Assembly (NCBI RefSeq): GCF_022539665.2
Contig: NC_081332.1
Location: 372,001 to 436,000, forward strand
Direction of reading: 5' to 3'
Length of the DNA stretch: 64,000 bases
Origin: Daphnia carinata
Taxonomy: Eukaryota > Arthropoda > Branchiopoda > Diplostraca > Daphniidae
Shown: positions 62,414-64,000 of the stretch, piece by piece
How the letters are laid out: each line of letters opens with the position of its first letter
Numbering within the stretch: position 1 is the first letter of the stretch
Program-made: the position numbers and the translations under genes
The notes under the pieces: model-generated
Told to the model about the DNA's origin: nothing
The model's input: the letters and a program-made list of their open reading frames with translations, nothing else
Databases searched by the model: none

Positions 62414-62486
62414 CGCCCAACGTGGGGCTCGAACCCACGACCCTGAGATTAAGAGTCTCATGCTCTACCGACTGAGCTAGCCAGGC
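62414..62486 (-). tRNA. tRNA-Lys-CTT: tRNA-Lys (CTT), unit 5
   Basis: Identical to unit 1. Confidence 0.95.
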
Positions 62487-62884
62487 ACACGTTATGTAGA
62501 AGTGCTTGCATTTGATGTGACACCCTTTCCGCTATGTTTTGGAAAAACCATCTCTTTTAATATGCTAATTAACAAGACATGAACTGCAATCAATAAATTA
62601 AACAAACTCTTTACTACCAATAAAAATTCACCCTGTGATTCATTTTTAATGGATACTGGAAGTATCTGGAGGTTTCGGCTGTAAGTCGGAAGACTTAGAA
62701 GCCCAATCATAGATGACCATAGCTGCACTGCAGCTGGCACTATGATTTGCAAACTTCCTATAATTACATATAATCAGTTGATGTTGTTGCTGACAAAGCA
62801 ATGACGATGTACTAATTTCGGTACTACTGCAATCACGAGAAGTAGGTAGTTTAAATACTGCGTTGAAAGAGTAACATTCGTTAC

Positions 62885-62958
62885 TGGCCCGTAGGAGGAT
62901 CGAACTCATGACCTCCGCGTTATTAGCACGGCGCTCTAACCAACTGAGCTAACGGGCC
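62885..62958 (-). tRNA. tRNA-Ile-AAT: tRNA-Ile (AAT), form a, unit 5
   Basis: Identical to unit 1. Confidence 0.95.
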
Positions 62959-63030
62959 TTGATTGACTTAAAAAATTTCTAAAATATGAGTGTGTGTTAA
63001 TGGGCAAAAAACTACAAAAATACTATAAAA

Positions 63031-63112
63031 TGACAGTGAAGGGATTCGAACCCTTGCCTCCGAAGAGACTGGTGCCTAAAACCAGCGCCATAGACCACTC
63101 GGCCACACTATC
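63031..63112 (-). tRNA. tRNA-Leu-TAG: tRNA-Leu (TAG), unit 5
   Basis: Identical to unit 1. Confidence 0.95.
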
Positions 63113-63274
63113 CAATAGTTATATGGTTCCCGTACATCAATTTATTTGCTGCACCATAGTTATATTGTTCACAATAGAAAAACATACCTGGTACTAAACG
63201 CTACGAAGATTACATTACCCATCAAGATAATAACTGTACAGCATGTAAATGACTTATCAAATTGTTTGGGAAAT

Positions 63275-63356
63275 CGCAGACAGCAGGGTTCGAACCTGCG
63301 CTCCAAGATGGAAACAGATTTCAAGTCTGTCGCCTTAACCACTCGGCCATGTCTGC
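63275..63356 (-). tRNA. tRNA-Ser-TGA: tRNA-Ser (TGA), unit 5
   Basis: Identical to unit 1. Confidence 0.95.
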
Positions 63357-63745
63357 TTGTATTCGCCCATGCAATAACATTGCACGGTAAAACCCAGCTC
63401 TATAAAGCCCCATTCAAAAAAGTTTGCATAAACTTTTATTCCCAGTGGGAATTCATTTCTACTGTTCTAATAACAAATAAAACTAGGTGATGAAGATGTA
63501 AGCAGCCGGAAGAGCAATTGTGTGCTGTAGATTACTTATCTGCACGAAAGGGGCACAAATGGAATCTTCTTTGGGCGATCACCTGCCACTCTGTCGCATG
63601 GCTACTTTACTACCTCATAGCTGTCATTGTTTGATTTGGGGCACGTTATTCTAAAGAAATTTGGGCCTCTTCATGACTACTAGGGGCGAGGAAGGGCGTT
63701 TTACACCAAAATGATTTGTGTAACTGAAATAGGTAAACGCACTAG

Positions 63746-63819
63746 TGGCCCGTAAGAGGATCGAACTCATGACCTTCGCGTTATTAGCACGACGCTCTAA
63801 CCAGCTGAGCTAACAGGCC
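63746..63819 (-). tRNA. tRNA-Ile-AAT: tRNA-Ile (AAT), form b, unit 5
   Basis: Identical to unit 3 form b. Confidence 0.88.
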
Positions 63820-64000
63820 ACGGAATATGCTCGCACGCACGAAAAATCAGCGAGTGCATTCGCAAGCAGAACATGCCATAGCCCACGTAAAATGAAAGAA
63901 AGCCGTCAAACAACCAGCGAAGGATTAGAAAAGCCCAAGAAAAAGCCCCCTTCAAGAACACTTCCAGCTTGACTGAAGGAATTGAGGGCCGAATGGTTAT

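Larger units (their letters stand above)
55791..64000 (+). repeat. Array 2: five tandem 1.64-kb tRNA units
   Basis: Units of 1,643-1,644 bp, each with five - strand tRNA genes. The spacers after Lys (about 400 bases) and after Ser (about 390 bases) hold no gene; 86-114-codon ORFs recur in every unit but overlap tRNAs and change with them. Units are almost identical apart from the first Ile-b flank, the mosaic Ile-b of unit 2 and a few substitutions, so amplification or homogenisation is recent. The array runs out of the window at both unit-internal points. Confidence 0.97.

Noticed and set aside
55917-63490. Recurring 86-114-codon ORFs in array 2
   Set aside because: They cross tRNA genes and spacers, are identical in each unit, and show no codon pattern or domain.
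55791-64000. Possible CRISPR-like or rolling-circle array because of regular spacing
   Set aside because: The repeats are 1.6 kb and contain clear tRNA genes; there are no short repeats with unique spacers.

Overview
The window is metazoan nuclear DNA. It holds eukaryotic tRNA genes without encoded CCA, BEL/Pao and Ty3/Gypsy LTR retrotransposons, a long pentanucleotide satellite, and no operons or single-copy host protein genes. An arthropod, possibly a crustacean such as Daphnia, is my best guess from the style of the retroelements and the dense tRNA clusters, but nothing here proves the species. One 100-base run of N (43926-44025) marks an assembly gap.

Layout. 1-4065 is the 3' part of a BEL/Pao element (BEL1, + strand). 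4066-4890 is a fossil 5' fragment of a second BEL family (BEL2, - strand). From about 4891 the background is a tandem tRNA repeat (array 1; unit about 1.08-1.14 kb; order Gln-, Ser(GCT)-, Lys(TTT)-, Met+). Its first unit is split by two nested Gypsy proviruses. Element A (5337-16828, - strand) has 201/202-bp LTRs and a 4-bp target duplication AGTT. Element B (16927-30384, - strand) has 753/726-bp LTRs and target duplication ATAC. Intact units follow to 34937. Then come A2, a second copy of element A truncated at its 3' end (34938-43925), the gap, and BEL2 (44026-50466, - strand, with a 5' LTR starting inside a tRNA unit). Array 1 resumes at 50467-54236, followed by about 1.55 kb of (TTTTG)n. 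Array 2 (55791-64000) has five 1.64-kb units, each with Lys(CTT), Ile(AAT), Leu(TAG), Ser(TGA) and a variant Ile(AAT), all on the - strand. I count 56 tRNA genes or near-genes.

How the parts work together. Elements A and B are retrovirus-like, with gag, pol and an envelope-type glycoprotein. The A family is unusual. Its glycoprotein (uninterrupted for 1,261 codons in A2) has two regions that look like R-type (ricin-B-like) lectin domains and a long Thr-rich mucin-like region; these are absent from the shorter but homologous glycoprotein of B. Between env and the 3' LTR the A family also carries an ankyrin-repeat gene with an acidic N-terminal region. Element B instead carries two small related ORFs between pol and env, and its gag contains a GC-rich block with a long open alternative frame. 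All the elements are damaged (internal deletions, nonsense codons, frameshifts), so these look like recently dead or dying copies.

The best candidates for something undescribed are the lectin/mucin envelope plus ankyrin module of family A, the overprinted ORF in B gag, the paired accessory ORFs of B, and the pattern in which every element junction falls in a spacer of a tandem tRNA unit.
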